DNA of 64,000 nucleotides from Tritrichomonas musculus (lineage: Eukaryota; Parabasalia; Tritrichomonadida; Tritrichomonadidae), in assembly GCA_039105265.1 (NCBI GenBank), contig JAPFFF010000002.1:6262001-6326000 (forward strand). Direction: 5' to 3'. A program made the position numbers and the translations under genes. Below are positions 20,856-30,869 of this stretch, one piece after another. The notes below the pieces were generated by a model. The model was not told the origin of the DNA. It made no database searches and saw only the letters and a program-made list of their open reading frames with translations. Numbering within the stretch: position 1 is the stretch's first letter; every line of letters starts with the position of its first letter.

Positions 20856-23078
20856 ATGAATCTACTTGATGATGACAAATGGGTTGATGCATCTATGGGG
20901 CCAGATGAAACAGATATAGATATTGATGACTTTTTAAATGATGTTAAACCGAAAAGTAATTTAAATAATAATATCAATATAACAAAGGTTGATACAAAAA
21001 AATCCAATGCACCAGTTCAAATATCAAAAGTAACTAGCGCTAAATCAATCCCGAAAAGTGATTTTTTAAATATTAAAGAATGCGCTAATAAGAATACGAT
21101 ATCAAAAAGTCATTCTTTAAAGTCAAATTGCGAATTTTCAGACTCAGATATAGATTTTGCAGATTTTATGTTTAGTGATGATGAATTTAAAGACGCGAAA
21201 AACAACAAAAATAATACAATTCAAAAATCTCCAATAAATAATAATATTACTAGTAATAAAGTTTTAGCCGAACCTAAAAAAGAAGAAAAAACTGTTAATA
21301 CTATTATAACTAATAATAAACCTCCCGAAAAAATTAATAATACCCAAACTAATAAAAATAATCTCGATGAAATTTGCTTAGCTGATGACAATGACGATTT
21401 TGATAATGGCGCATTTGAAATAAGCGATATTTCAACCCCAGATATCAATGAGCCAAAGCCAGCTGATAAAGAAAAGAAAATTGAAAATACTAATCAGGTT
21501 TCTGAAAAGAAAGAAACCAAAATCGAAAATTCAAGCCAAGAGAAGATTAAAAAAGAAGAAATAAAAATAGAAAATACTAATCAAGTTTGTGACAAAAAAG
21601 AAATGAAAATTGAAAATCAAGAGAAGATTAAAAAAGAAGAAAAGAAAAAAGAAGAAAAGAAAAAGGATCCACTTTTGGCTCTTTTTGATGATCTCGAAAA
21701 AAAACAAAACGAGAGTGTTGAAATAGAAATTCCAAAAGTACAGCCCAAAAAAGCAGCCAAAAAACGGAAGAATCCGACTCGACGCCAAGAAACCAAATCT
21801 CCTTTAAATATATTAGACGATCTTGACCTTGGTATCTCAATTGAAGAAGATAAAAATCAAGTTGATGATATCTTAATTAATTCACCTAGTCCAAAAAAAA
21901 CAAAGAAAGCAGATTTAAAAAACAACAAACTCAACAAGATTAATATGGAAATTAAGGTTGAAAAACAAGAAAAAAATCAAAATGCTTTATTACAACCAAC
22001 CAATCTTCCACCTTTGCAAACAAGAACCATACCATTACAAAATGAAATCATTTTAAAATCAGGTCTTGAAGCCTTTGAGTATTCTTTTATTAATAACTTG
22101 TCTTACTTTTTATCAGAATTTCGTTATTCTTTCATCACTCAATTTCAAAACCAAATGCGCAAATGTTTTGAATTTGACTCCCAAATAAACACTTTTTTAA
22201 TTAATTTTACCCGAGAATTAAATGAAGTCTTTTCAAGTATGTCATATTATCAAAATATTGGCTCACTTTCTTTCACCAACATTGAAAGCGATATAGATTC
22301 AGAGTTCAAGCAATATTTATCACTTTCACCAAATCCGAACACGAATAAGAAAGAAAATGACCAATTTTCATTAGAAATAGAAGATTCAATAGAGCCCATT
22401 GAAAAAGTTGAATCATTACATTCAAAATTTTCAAATGACTGCCAGAATTTGCTAAGACAACTTTCTAAAGAATCACTCTCATTGAACAACAGTTATCAAG
22501 ATCTCTCAAATCTTCGAACCATCTCAAAATTGAATGATGTTTCTGAGCTTGAGTCAAAAATCATTCAAATTGACATTGAAAGGGAGTCAATTGAATCAAG
22601 ATTGAATTACATCAAAGCAAAAAGTCTTGAATCACAAGAAGAATACGATTTCCTTGCTAAATATGACAATGATCCTAGATCGAATAGAAACGAATTCAAT
22701 GAGTTGCTTCAAAATTTGAAAGATTTTCAAAAAAAGGGAAGTTTCAATTCAAATCACAAATTCAAAACGATAATCGATGAAATATGCGATTTAAGCTCTC
22801 AAATAACATTTCACTCAAATTCATTATCGAACAAACTTTTTCAATCAAATAAACCTCTCAACCCAAATAACGGTTATTTCATGGGTAACAACTACAATAA
22901 CAACATGAGCAGTGCAACCATTGGATACTCGTTCGATTGCTCTTCCTACACTTCTTCAAATGAAATTGTTGAAGAAGTCAGAAGCAGACTGAATCGAGTG
23001 AAAAAAATGAGAGAAGAGACAATCGCTGATCTTCGTAGATTTGAACCAAATTACAACTTTCCTCTCGCTGGTTTTTAA
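20856..23078 (+). CDS. Acidic low-complexity coiled-coil protein (740 aa)
   Basis: I do not recognise the family. The N-terminal third is disordered: acidic clusters (Ser-Asp-Ser-Asp-Ile-Asp-Phe-Ala-Asp) alternate with Asn and Lys runs. A Lys/Glu block around 200-270 has imperfect internal repeats (Lys-Ile-Glu-Asn-Thr-Asn-Gln-Val). Next is a basic patch (Lys-Lys-Ala-Ala-Lys-Lys-Arg-Lys, about 300-308) that could be a nuclear signal. Residues 395-740 are helical with a probable coiled coil at 530-620 and a final Arg-rich helix. There is no membrane segment. A cytoskeletal, centrosomal or chromatin scaffold would fit, but nothing decides between them. It is divergent from the smaller karyopherin. 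Confidence 0.7.
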   Translation: MNLLDDDKWVDASMGPDETDIDIDDFLNDVKPKSNLNNNINITKVDTKKSNAPVQISKVTSAKSIPKSDFLNIKECANKNTISKSHSLKSNCEFSDSDIDFADFMFSDDEFKDAKNNKNNTIQKSPINNNITSNKVLAEPKKEEKTVNTIITNNKPPEKINNTQTNKNNLDEICLADDNDDFDNGAFEISDISTPDINEPKPADKEKKIENTNQVSEKKETKIENSSQEKIKKEEIKIENTNQVCDKKEMKIENQEKIKKEEKKKEEKKKDPLLALFDDLEKKQNESVEIEIPKVQPKKAAKKRKNPTRRQETKSPLNILDDLDLGISIEEDKNQVDDILINSPSPKKTKKADLKNNKLNKINMEIKVEKQEKNQNALLQPTNLPPLQTRTIPLQNEIILKSGLEAFEYSFINNLSYFLSEFRYSFITQFQNQMRKCFEFDSQINTFLINFTRELNEVFSSMSYYQNIGSLSFTNIESDIDSEFKQYLSLSPNPNTNKKENDQFSLEIEDSIEPIEKVESLHSKFSNDCQNLLRQLSKESLSLNNSYQDLSNLRTISKLNDVSELESKIIQIDIERESIESRLNYIKAKSLESQEEYDFLAKYDNDPRSNRNEFNELLQNLKDFQKKGSFNSNHKFKTIIDEICDLSSQITFHSNSLSNKLFQSNKPLNPNNGYFMGNNYNNNMSSATIGYSFDCSSYTSSNEIVEEVRSRLNRVKKMREETIADLRRFEPNYNFPLAGF

Positions 23079-23364
23079 ATCAAGTTGACCCTCATTTTAT
23101 ATATGAATGTAAGTAAACTGTTTGTTGAAATAACAAAATTTTTATTTTTCCTATTTAAATGAAATTGAATTAATACTTAAAAGGTAAAGTTGGTTTATCT
23201 AAATTTTGAATACTTTATTTATTGAAAAAGTTCAAAAGTCAACCTTACCTTTAAATAAGATTTGATACAATTATGAATATAAAAATCTAAAGTTATATAT
23301 AAAAAATTAGCTTTTACTGATGATAGAATTCTTTACTTTTTGAATGATTCTTTTATAAAATGAT

Positions 23365-24048
23365 ATGCCAAAAAACCTTGAAGACGTTGATTTGGATCTG
23401 TATAACAGTCTTCAAAGTTTGCTCGTCAGCGATGTAGATTCATTATGTTTGACTTTTACATCAAATGACAACGAGTTTGGTGTTTGTAAAACAGTTCCTT
23501 TGAAAGAGAATGGTGAATATATTGATGTGATAAATGAAAAAAAAACGAATACATCCAACTTCTGGCCAATTATAAATTGAAAGTTTCAATTGAAGAGCAA
23601 GTGAAAGCTTTTTGTGAAGGCTTTGATTCATTGATTTTAAATTAAGATATAAAAATATTCAAACGAACTCGACTTGTTAATCTGTGGAATGCCAACAATC
23701 GACGTGAAAGATTTCAGAGAGCATACGGAATTCATTCATCCTTACACAGCTGAAACGCTAGTTGTGAAGTTTTTCTTTGATACTATTTCGAAGTGGAACA
23801 AAGAAAGAATGGCAAAGCTGCTGCTCTTCATGACTGGATCATCAAGAGTTCCTGCAAATGGTTTCAAAAGATTATGTGAAATGAGCGGACAATCGATGAA
23901 AATTGCAGCCGGAGGAGACAGATGTCTGCTGCCTGTGGCAAGAACTTGCCTTAACCGGATTGACTTACCTCTTTATGAAAGTGAAGATGAATTAAACGAA
24001 AAATTAACAAATGCAATCAAAAACTGTGATTCATTCGAAATTCGTTGA
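23365..24048 (+). pseudogene. Decayed HECT-type E3 ubiquitin ligase fragment
   Basis: Three pieces in register changes cover only the end of a HECT domain. The first (23365-23580) has Glu-Asp-Val-Asp-Leu-Asp-Leu-Tyr-Asn-Ser-Leu and Glu-Phe-Gly as in the HECT N-lobe. Its continuation shifts frame at an A run near 23540. The last (about 23650-24048) is the C-lobe, with Leu-Pro-Val-Ala-Arg-Thr-Cys-Leu-Asn-Arg, whose Cys codon at 23947-23949 matches the ubiquitin-accepting residue. At least two frame changes, and the lack of any substrate-binding region upstream, mark a 5'-truncated pseudogene. The C-lobe is well preserved, so decay is recent or this part was copied late. Confidence 0.78.
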
Positions 24049-24109
24049 GTCATTCGAGAACAAAACGCTCTTATCAAGAAATTAGAGTTTAAAATTCGTT
24101 AAAATCACT

Positions 24110-24310
24110 AACATTTTTAAAAATAATCGGGTTTACATAATAGTCAAAAATAGTGTTGTTAATAATCAAATCAAAATTGTTAAGAAAGTCAATCATGATG
24201 TACAAGAGTTTTATCAACACGAAATTGAAATTTTGTTTATTTCAAATCCCAGATCATAGTTTAGTGCTTCACATATAATTATTTCAATACAAGAAACAGG
24301 TAATAAAGCA
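24110..24310 (+). pseudogene. Decayed coding stretch, possibly a kinase N-lobe
   Basis: A plus-strand stretch reads as protein-like sequence, including Lys-Lys-Val-Asn-His-Asp-Val-Gln-Glu-Phe-Tyr-Gln-His-Glu-Ile-Glu-Ile-Leu, interrupted by stops. That phrase resembles the beta3-to-alphaC part of TKL-type kinases of this lineage (compare Leu-Leu-Arg-Glu-Ala-Leu-Ile-Leu in the kinase-like gene at 33866). The assignment is tentative; it could instead belong to the neighbouring HECT or ankyrin relics. Confidence 0.25.
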
Positions 24311-24525
24311 GAAGTTTAGAAATATTTTGAAAAAGCTTGTTATAACACGTATGATTTTATTTTTTTTTTTCCTCAAAAAATAATCACGATTGTCATAATG
24401 TAAATCACTCAGCTTTAAATTCTCAAAATTAACATTCAAAGCTTTTATTTTGTTCAATCACAACTATTAAAAAATTGCAAATAATATATATTAAAAATGA
24501 AATTTATTATTTATTTTATTGGCTT

Positions 24526-27500
24526 TCATTCAAAGCTTTCTAAAAGATCGATTATTTTAGAATCGTTTGTGCATTGCATAGGAGTGTTTCAAAAGCTTGT
24601 ATAAAAATCATTCATGAAGATAAAGTGAACTTTATTATGTTATAAAATCAAAATTTCGTTTTTAACATTGACATCAATATTTTTCTGACGCAATAAAAGC
24701 TTTATTACCTTAATATTTTTCTGTTCAACGGCAAGGTGCAATGCAGAATTTATATAAATAACGATTAAATAAAATTTTGTATTTACAATAAAAAAATACT
24801 GTGTTGAATTCCATTAAAAATATAAATTTATTTCTTTATAAAATTATTTAATGTTTAGAACTATATATAATGAAAATAATAATTTTGTAAAAGATAATAT
24901 AAATTTTATTGATATATTTGTCAAAATTTTATATAATAGTTTTATTTCAAATGTTATTAATGATTATAAAATTGTGAATTCCATTGAATGATTTGAAAAG
25001 AAATTTTATATGCTTGTAAAAAAATAGAACCACGTCAAATTATATAAAATATGTAATTTCATTAAATAATTTAACAATTGAATTTGATCAAATAATTATA
25101 TTTGAATTGTATTAGAATAAATGAACTTTGAATTATATGAAATTATTTTATTTTTAAATATCATAAGAATGTTAAATGACAAACGACATTTAAATGATTC
25201 AAATTAAAATAGTATTCAATTAATAATTTTATAATTTTATAAAATTATAATTTAGAGTTAATTTGGCATTTATTAACATCAACTTTATCATTTGATAATA
25301 AAATGCGCATGATATCCATATTATCAGCTGTAACGGCCATATGTAAAGCAGTTTCATTAAAATAAAAGTCAAAATTTCATTCAAGTAAGTGATGTTAGAA
25401 TTATATAAATAAAAAAAGACGAAATCTTATCAAATCATTGAAATGGAAACATAATAAAAATATAACTTGATGAAATTCCATTAAATTAATCAAGTTCAAT
25501 TTTATCAAAATAAATACGAAATAGCATTGAAAATATATATTGAATTTTATTTAAACATTAACACTAAAATTTGATATGTTAGGTTGTTAAAGTAAATAAA
25601 ATGAAATTCCATTAAATCAAGTTTATTTAAAATTGAATTGAATTTTAATATTTCAAATTCGATTAAAATCAAATTTATTTGAATTGAATTGAAATATTTG
25701 TTTTAAATTGAATAAATTCACATCTTTTTTGAACATAATTCAAAAGGATAATAATAAATACTATGCAAACGATCAATTTGAAATATAATTAATTTAAAAT
25801 TAAAGTGAAATTTTATTTGAATTCATGAATAAAATTGTATAAATATTCATTGTTTTAAATTCTGATAATGTTAACATCAACATTGCTACAAGACAATAAA
25901 AGTTTTAAGATTTCGAGGTTTTCATTTTCAACAGCAATATGTATTCCTGCTTCATTAAAACACAAATAATGAAAATTTCATTAGAAAACTAATAAAGGAA
26001 ATTATATTAAAATCATTAGTTAAAGAATGTTATTAAAACTTACTTAAATTCGAATTGAATTGAATTATATAAAAAAAATTTCATTAAATTATTTTTTTTT
26101 TCAAAATTGAATTAAATTTATGATTTTTAAAATAGCAAATGCATTGACGTCAGTTCTATCGTATTCAAGCAAAAGATGAACAATTTCCAAGTTTCCTTTT
26201 TGAATTGCAGCATGTATAGGTGCATCGTTTAAAAATCAAATAAAAAATGTTGTTAAATATTAAATTTAGAAATTCTGTTGAAAATATTGATATCAAAATT
26301 GTATAAAATTTAACAATTCATAAAATTGAATTTAAACATATGAATTAAAAATTTTGTAAATTATATAAATATAGAACTAAATTGGATAAAACAATTTGAA
26401 ACTCTATTAAATTACTTTTGAAACATTGGAGTTACCATCCGTATGAGGAAAAAAAATATATGAAATTGTATAAAAGCATGACAAAAAGAAATAATAATTT
26501 GGTTCACATCAATCCCTGGACTTTCTAAAAGTATTTTTGCAATTAGATAATAATCATACTTACATAATTGATAAAACGAATCCTTGTCAAATAATTTCTC
26601 CTCCATAAAAGCGAAATTATAATGTGAAAGGCATTTATTGAAAATCGAGCGCATTTTGCCACCTTTATTTTTCATATATTTTGTATTTATATAATTTGCA
26701 AGTTCGTTGTGATGACATGCAATTGCAATTTTAAGCAAATCTTCATATGAATTATTTTTTGGTTTTATTTTCTTTTCTTCAAGAATATGAATTATTTCGG
26801 TATTGTTGCCATGAATTGCATTTGCCCACAAATCATCTGTCAATTTGCAACCGTTTTTTTGTAAATATTTGAAAATTTGAATTGAACCAAAAAATGCAGC
26901 ATACTCAATCAGAGAAATATTATTCATAATATATAAGGTTTTATAAAAGTTTAAAAAAATGTTTGTTTCATATATTGATGGTTCTAATTTTGAATTTAAT
27001 AACATTTTTTTTTGTGTTACGTAGTTTATGAACTCATCAATTAAATCATTTCGTATAATTCGGCAGATTTCGTTGTGATTTTCGCCAATTTTTCGTTTTT
27101 CATTGAAATCTTTTGGAATTTTTTCTTCTTTCTTGAGTTGCGCACTGGAATCTCTATTAACTCCTATCTCATTGAAGGTGATTTTATCTTCTGGCTTTAA
27201 ATATGATTTGATTTCGGGATAAAAATAATAATTATATTTACTATGATGAAATCTGAAGGTTTGCATTTGTTGAACAATTGATCGATTAATTTCAATTATT
27301 TTTTCTTCAAAAAGAAATAAAAGAATTCTTTTGTTGTACTTGAAAATATTGAAAATTTCGTTATTTGAAAAATATTTTTTGATGCTGTTTTGTAATAATT
27401 TTAAAATTGATTCAATTTTTTCAAAAAAGTTCGAGCATCGGTAATGGTTGTTTGCAATCTTTATCAGAAGATGAAGTAATGATTTGAAATCATGCTGATC

Positions 27501-27644
27501 TTCTAAAATTTTTTGATCTTCGATAATTTTTTTAAAATTTTCATAATTTTCTTCGATCTGTTCGTTATCCTCCAAGTATTGTAAAATACAACTCTGAATT
27601 GCATTCATTTTTTCCAAGTATTTTTTAATTTCTTTTTTGCTCAT
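24526..27644 (-). pseudogene. Fragmented ankyrin-repeat (DUF3447-type) locus
   Basis: An open N-terminal part (26412-27644, 410 residues from an ATG) matches the DUF3447 style: a helical front, Asn-Glu-Ile-Cys-Arg-Ile-Ile-Arg-Asn-Asp, and early ankyrin units with Leu-Ile-Glu-Tyr-Ala-Ala-Phe-Phe-Gly-Ser. Downstream on the same strand, separate ankyrin units survive at about 26135-26233, 25868-25960, 25272-25360, 24661-24750, and a terminal unit with stop at 24526-24600. Each has the Leu-His/Ile-His...Ile...Leu-Leu-Leu...Asp-Val-Asn pattern. AT-rich spacers of roughly 170-520 bases separate them, carrying stops and no GT-AG boundaries of the known trichomonad type. The 410-residue head could still be expressed. 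Whether the tail is a decayed array or an unusually interrupted gene is discussed as a finding. Confidence 0.7.
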
Positions 27645-27940
27645 CTTTAATTTTGTTTATTATATAAAAATATTTTTGAATACTTTATTTCTCTCAAATT
27701 TGATTTGAAAATAACTTACTTATTTACAATATCTTATTTAAAAAAATACTAAAAGCATATTCTCCTAAGTATAAAAAATTAAATTGAATGTGTCAAATTC
27801 TAGTTTTCCAATTTATTTTGTGTATTGAATTTTAATTCTCTTCATTTAGGTTTGTTATTCTCAGAGATTTTTTATTAACACCATTGATTTAATATAATAG
27901 AATTTTTAAAAAACTATTATCAATGCTCATGAATGGATAA

Positions 27941-28090
27941 TGAAATGTTATATAATAAATGCTTGTGAAATGTGATATAATAAATATTTGTGAAATGTGA
28001 TATAATAAATATCTGTGAAATGTGATATAATAAATATTTGTGAAATGTGATATAATAAATGTTTAAGAAATGAGATATAGTAAGTGTTAA
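27941..28090. repeat. 25-bp tandem repeat, six copies
   Basis: Six head-to-tail units of 25 bases, core tgaaatgtgatataataaat, begin at 27941, 27966, 27991, 28016, 28041 and 28066. The middle three differ by only one or two bases; the outer copies have drifted, as expected when arrays turn over from the centre. Frames through the array are by-products of the repeat and are not called as genes. Confidence 0.9.
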
Positions 28091-28346
28091 TGACTAATGA
28101 AATAAAAAATAGATAATAAAAATATAACCTCATCCTCATCAAAATTGTTTCTCATTCAATTATTAACTACTTATGGACTGCCTACTGCATTATAGACATA
28201 TTCGTATTACATAGTAGGTGGTCACAAAAACGAAAACATAAATATAACCATAAATGTACTTACTACGTAGACACAAAAACGATAATCAAAAATAATGTTC
28301 ACAAAAATGACAACGATGAAAACAATTTCAAAAACACACTCAACAA

Positions 28347-28475
28347 TCACTTTTTCACATCACCTCTTTTTGTATAGATTGCTTTGGGAGGTTCAACAAA
28401 TCGTACTTTGACAAAGGAATGATGATACGTAAAATGTGGAGAATGAGCGATGTTCTTAAAAATCCTTCTTTTCAT
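28347..28475 (-). CDS. Possible 42-residue basic mini-protein or exon relic
   Basis: An ATG at 28473-28475 opens 42 codons rich in Lys, Arg, His and Phe, ending Lys-Arg-Gly-Asp-Val-Lys-Lys. Composition is far less AT-driven than the surroundings. I do not recognise it. A 20-base inverted repeat (28488-28553) lies just upstream of its start. It may be a real short gene or the last piece of a lost one. Confidence 0.25.
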   Translation of the reverse strand: MKRRIFKNIAHSPHFTYHHSFVKVRFVEPPKAIYTKRGDVKK

Positions 28476-28487
28476 TATACTAGAGTG

Positions 28488-28553
28488 GTATATAAAACGA
28501 TAATCCATTTAGCAACGAGTTTTCATTGAAAGGTGGATGATCGTTTTATATAC
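28488..28553. repeat. Hairpin-forming inverted repeat
   Basis: Arms at 28488-28507 and 28534-28553 (gtatataaaacgat...) are complementary over 19 of 20 bases with a 26-base loop. The palindromic arms include a TATAAAA sequence in opposite orientations. Possible roles are a protein-binding site, the stem of a small RNA, or the footprint of a small element. Confidence 0.55.
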
Positions 28554-28791
28554 ATCTTTACTTACTTAATTAATATATAATTTAACTATACAATGAATCT
28601 TTGGCTATTCAATGTTTTTATGATATTATTTAAATTTGATTAAATCATTTTTTTTTTTGTAAATATTATCCATGGGTTTTTGGAGCATTTTAATTTTCCA
28701 CCGCCTTAATTTCATTACTATATATATAATAGAAATTTGATATTATCAATGCTTTTAATTAATGATTTCACATTAGAGAATACTAAACGAT

Positions 28792-29037
28792 TTAAACTTT
28801 TTCTTCAAAATCATTCATAAATGGATCTTCCACTCTTTTCTTTCCTGGCACATTAGGTATAAACACCAAATTCTCTTCAGAATTATAACTTGGTGCCCTT
28901 AAGTTGGAATTTGTTGCCGTATCTTGTTGCATTTCAGCAGAAACATCATCAGTTCTATAATTATTTGATAATCCATTTCCATTATTTATTCGTTTTAGAA
29001 GGATTACAACAAAGATTATCAATGCAATAACAGCAAT
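28792..29037 (-). pseudogene. Transmembrane helix plus cytoplasmic tail of a lost surface protein
   Basis: The frame reads as one hydrophobic helix (Ala-Val-Ile-Ala-Leu-Ile-Ile-Phe-Val-Val-Ile-Leu-Leu), then Lys-Arg, then a polar 65-residue tail ending Asp-Phe-Glu-Glu-Lys-Val. A stop lies just upstream of the helix and there is no ATG. That is the C-terminal end of a type-I membrane protein, such as the large surface-protein families of trichomonads, whose ectodomain is missing here. A splice from further upstream cannot be excluded, but no trichomonad-type intron signal is visible. Confidence 0.45.
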
Positions 29038-29275
29038 TAATTATTTAGTTATTTATTGGTGTTATAATCTAATTTTCATTTTAACCTCCGAGTCAATTAA
29101 TTATATTTATAAATATAACATTCATCAATGCTTTGATATTTCCTAAAATTATAATTATAAATACTTACTTATTACAAAAATATAGTTAATATATATAATA
29201 TATGTATTAATATTGAGATAAATTTGTTTCTAGAGATGAAAAATAAACTATTGAAAAATTCAATTCATTTTAGTA

Positions 29276-30436
29276 ATGAATAAAAAAGAAATTGCTAGCA
29301 ATAATTTATCAGCACCAAATAAAACAAATCTTAATACAACTCAAGATATTCCAATCATTACAAATAATAAATCTTCTAATGTCGACCAATCAAAAGAATT
29401 AATAATTATTAAGAATAATACTCCCAACTCCTCATCAGCACAAACAAAAGATATTTCTAGTCCACATTCACCACAAACCAACCAAAATGGCCAACCTTCA
29501 CAAAGCCCTATTGTCATTTCTTTTGCAACGAAAAATAAAAAAGATATAATTATACAGAAAGGACAAAACCAACAACGAAACATAAATATCTCTGATTACA
29601 AGCCATCACCAAAACCGCCAAACAGCATTCAATTTAAATTTAGTCCAGAAGAACTGGAAAATCAAAAAATTGCCGATGAAAACCGTCAGATTGTCAAATC
29701 AAACAAATTTCACATCACAGAATCAGAAACGATAGACGAAGATGAGCACATTCAAACCAAGAAGAGGCTGATTGAAAAAGTTGCAACCCACCAAAACACA
29801 TCAATTTTTGTCAAAAAAATTTCAACAATTGAAGCGACGATAGAAATACATTCAAATTTGAAAGAAGACGAAAAACAAACAAAGAAGATTTGCGTACTCA
29901 ATTTCGCCAATCCATTCAAACCTGGTGGCGGTTATTTAAACGGTCGAATAGCACAGGAAGAGACTCTTTGCCGACAGACGCTTTTATATCCAACTCTCGA
30001 GCACAGCAGGATGTACGAGTTCAACAAATCAGATCAGATGAATTCAATTGAATACGATACGATGATTTACTCACCAGATGTGCATGTTATACGAGATGAT
30101 AGAAATCCAATATTGAATGATAATATATTTAGAATAAATGTCATTTCTGCACCTGCTGTTGACAATAGAAAAGACATTTTGGATCTTAGCAAGGCCGAAT
30201 TCGTGATGGAGAGAAGAATAAGAAAAATTATTTCAGTGGCAATTGATAAAAAAAACGATTTTATTGTTTTAGGCGCTTTTGGATGCGGAGTTTTTAGAAA
30301 TGACCCAAAAGTTGTGTCCAGAATATTCAAAAAAGTGCTTGTTGATGAAAATCTTAAAGATTATTTCGAATCTGTGGTTTTCGCTATATATAAAAATGAT
30401 GAAAATTATAATGAATTTGAAAACACTTTCGTATAA
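29276..30436 (+). CDS. Microbial-type poly(ADP-ribose) glycohydrolase (PARG-like macro domain)
   Basis: The protein has 386 residues. Residues 1-130 are disordered, rich in Asn, Ser, Thr, Pro and Gln. The rest is the DUF2263/TIGR02452-type macro domain: Asn-Phe-Ala-Asn at 209-212, Pro-Gly-Gly-Gly at 216-219 and Ala-Gln-Glu-Glu at 226-229, the PARG signature in which the second Glu is catalytic. Later motifs include Val-Ile-Ser-Ala-Pro-Ala and Leu-Gly-Ala-Phe-Gly-Cys-Gly-Val-Phe. It should hydrolyse ADP-ribose polymers or ADP-ribosyl groups, balancing PARP-type signalling. A TCATT motif lies about 12 bases before the ATG. All visible catalytic positions are kept. Confidence 0.88.
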   Translation: MNKKEIASNNLSAPNKTNLNTTQDIPIITNNKSSNVDQSKELIIIKNNTPNSSSAQTKDISSPHSPQTNQNGQPSQSPIVISFATKNKKDIIIQKGQNQQRNINISDYKPSPKPPNSIQFKFSPEELENQKIADENRQIVKSNKFHITESETIDEDEHIQTKKRLIEKVATHQNTSIFVKKISTIEATIEIHSNLKEDEKQTKKICVLNFANPFKPGGGYLNGRIAQEETLCRQTLLYPTLEHSRMYEFNKSDQMNSIEYDTMIYSPDVHVIRDDRNPILNDNIFRINVISAPAVDNRKDILDLSKAEFVMERRIRKIISVAIDKKNDFIVLGAFGCGVFRNDPKVVSRIFKKVLVDENLKDYFESVVFAIYKNDENYNEFENTFV

Positions 30437-30869
30437 TGATATTAATGTTAATTTGCTTTTACAATTTTTGTTTATTAAAATGAATTCTCATACTTTTTTT
30501 GGTAAAGTTTTATTTTTATCTGTATAAGATATTCATTTTTTAATGATAAATAATATGGCATGTCTGAAATGCTTTCTTTCTTTTTGTGTTTGAATAATCT
30601 GATATTTGATTATCTGAATTTTCACTTTTTTCTTCATTTATTTAAACTTTAAATATAATTAAATCACATCAATATATATATAGAAATGAATATTCATAAA
30701 GTATCGATATAATACCACTTGCTTATCTGGCCGAGATGTTTAATGCTCTCAATAATTGAATCAACAATTGAAAATATTTTCAATTGAAATGTTTTATCGT
30801 AATAGAAAAATTGAATGTATTCTTCACAATTTTTAATCGCATATGAAAACTAAATAATTAATTATTTTT
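30437..30869. other. AT-rich gap, no gene seen
   Basis: These 433 bases lie between the PARG-like and hydrolase genes. A sequence like the 5' half of a tRNA D-arm occurs near 30726-30746, but no other arm follows. No other structure is recognised. Confidence 0.5.

Noticed and set aside
24526-26411. Ankyrin spacers as ordinary spliceosomal introns
   Set aside because: No trichomonad-type 5' GTAYGT or 3' ACTAACACACAG signals are visible at unit borders.
27941-28090. CRISPR-like array
   Set aside because: Units are contiguous with no unique spacers, and the genome is eukaryotic; it is a minisatellite.
27948-28142. 64-residue minus-strand frame
   Set aside because: It is a by-product of the 25-bp tandem repeat read through changing phases.
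30726-30746. tRNA-like 5' fragment (tggccgagatgtttaatgc)
   Set aside because: Only a D-arm-like piece is present; no anticodon arm, T-arm or matching acceptor follows.
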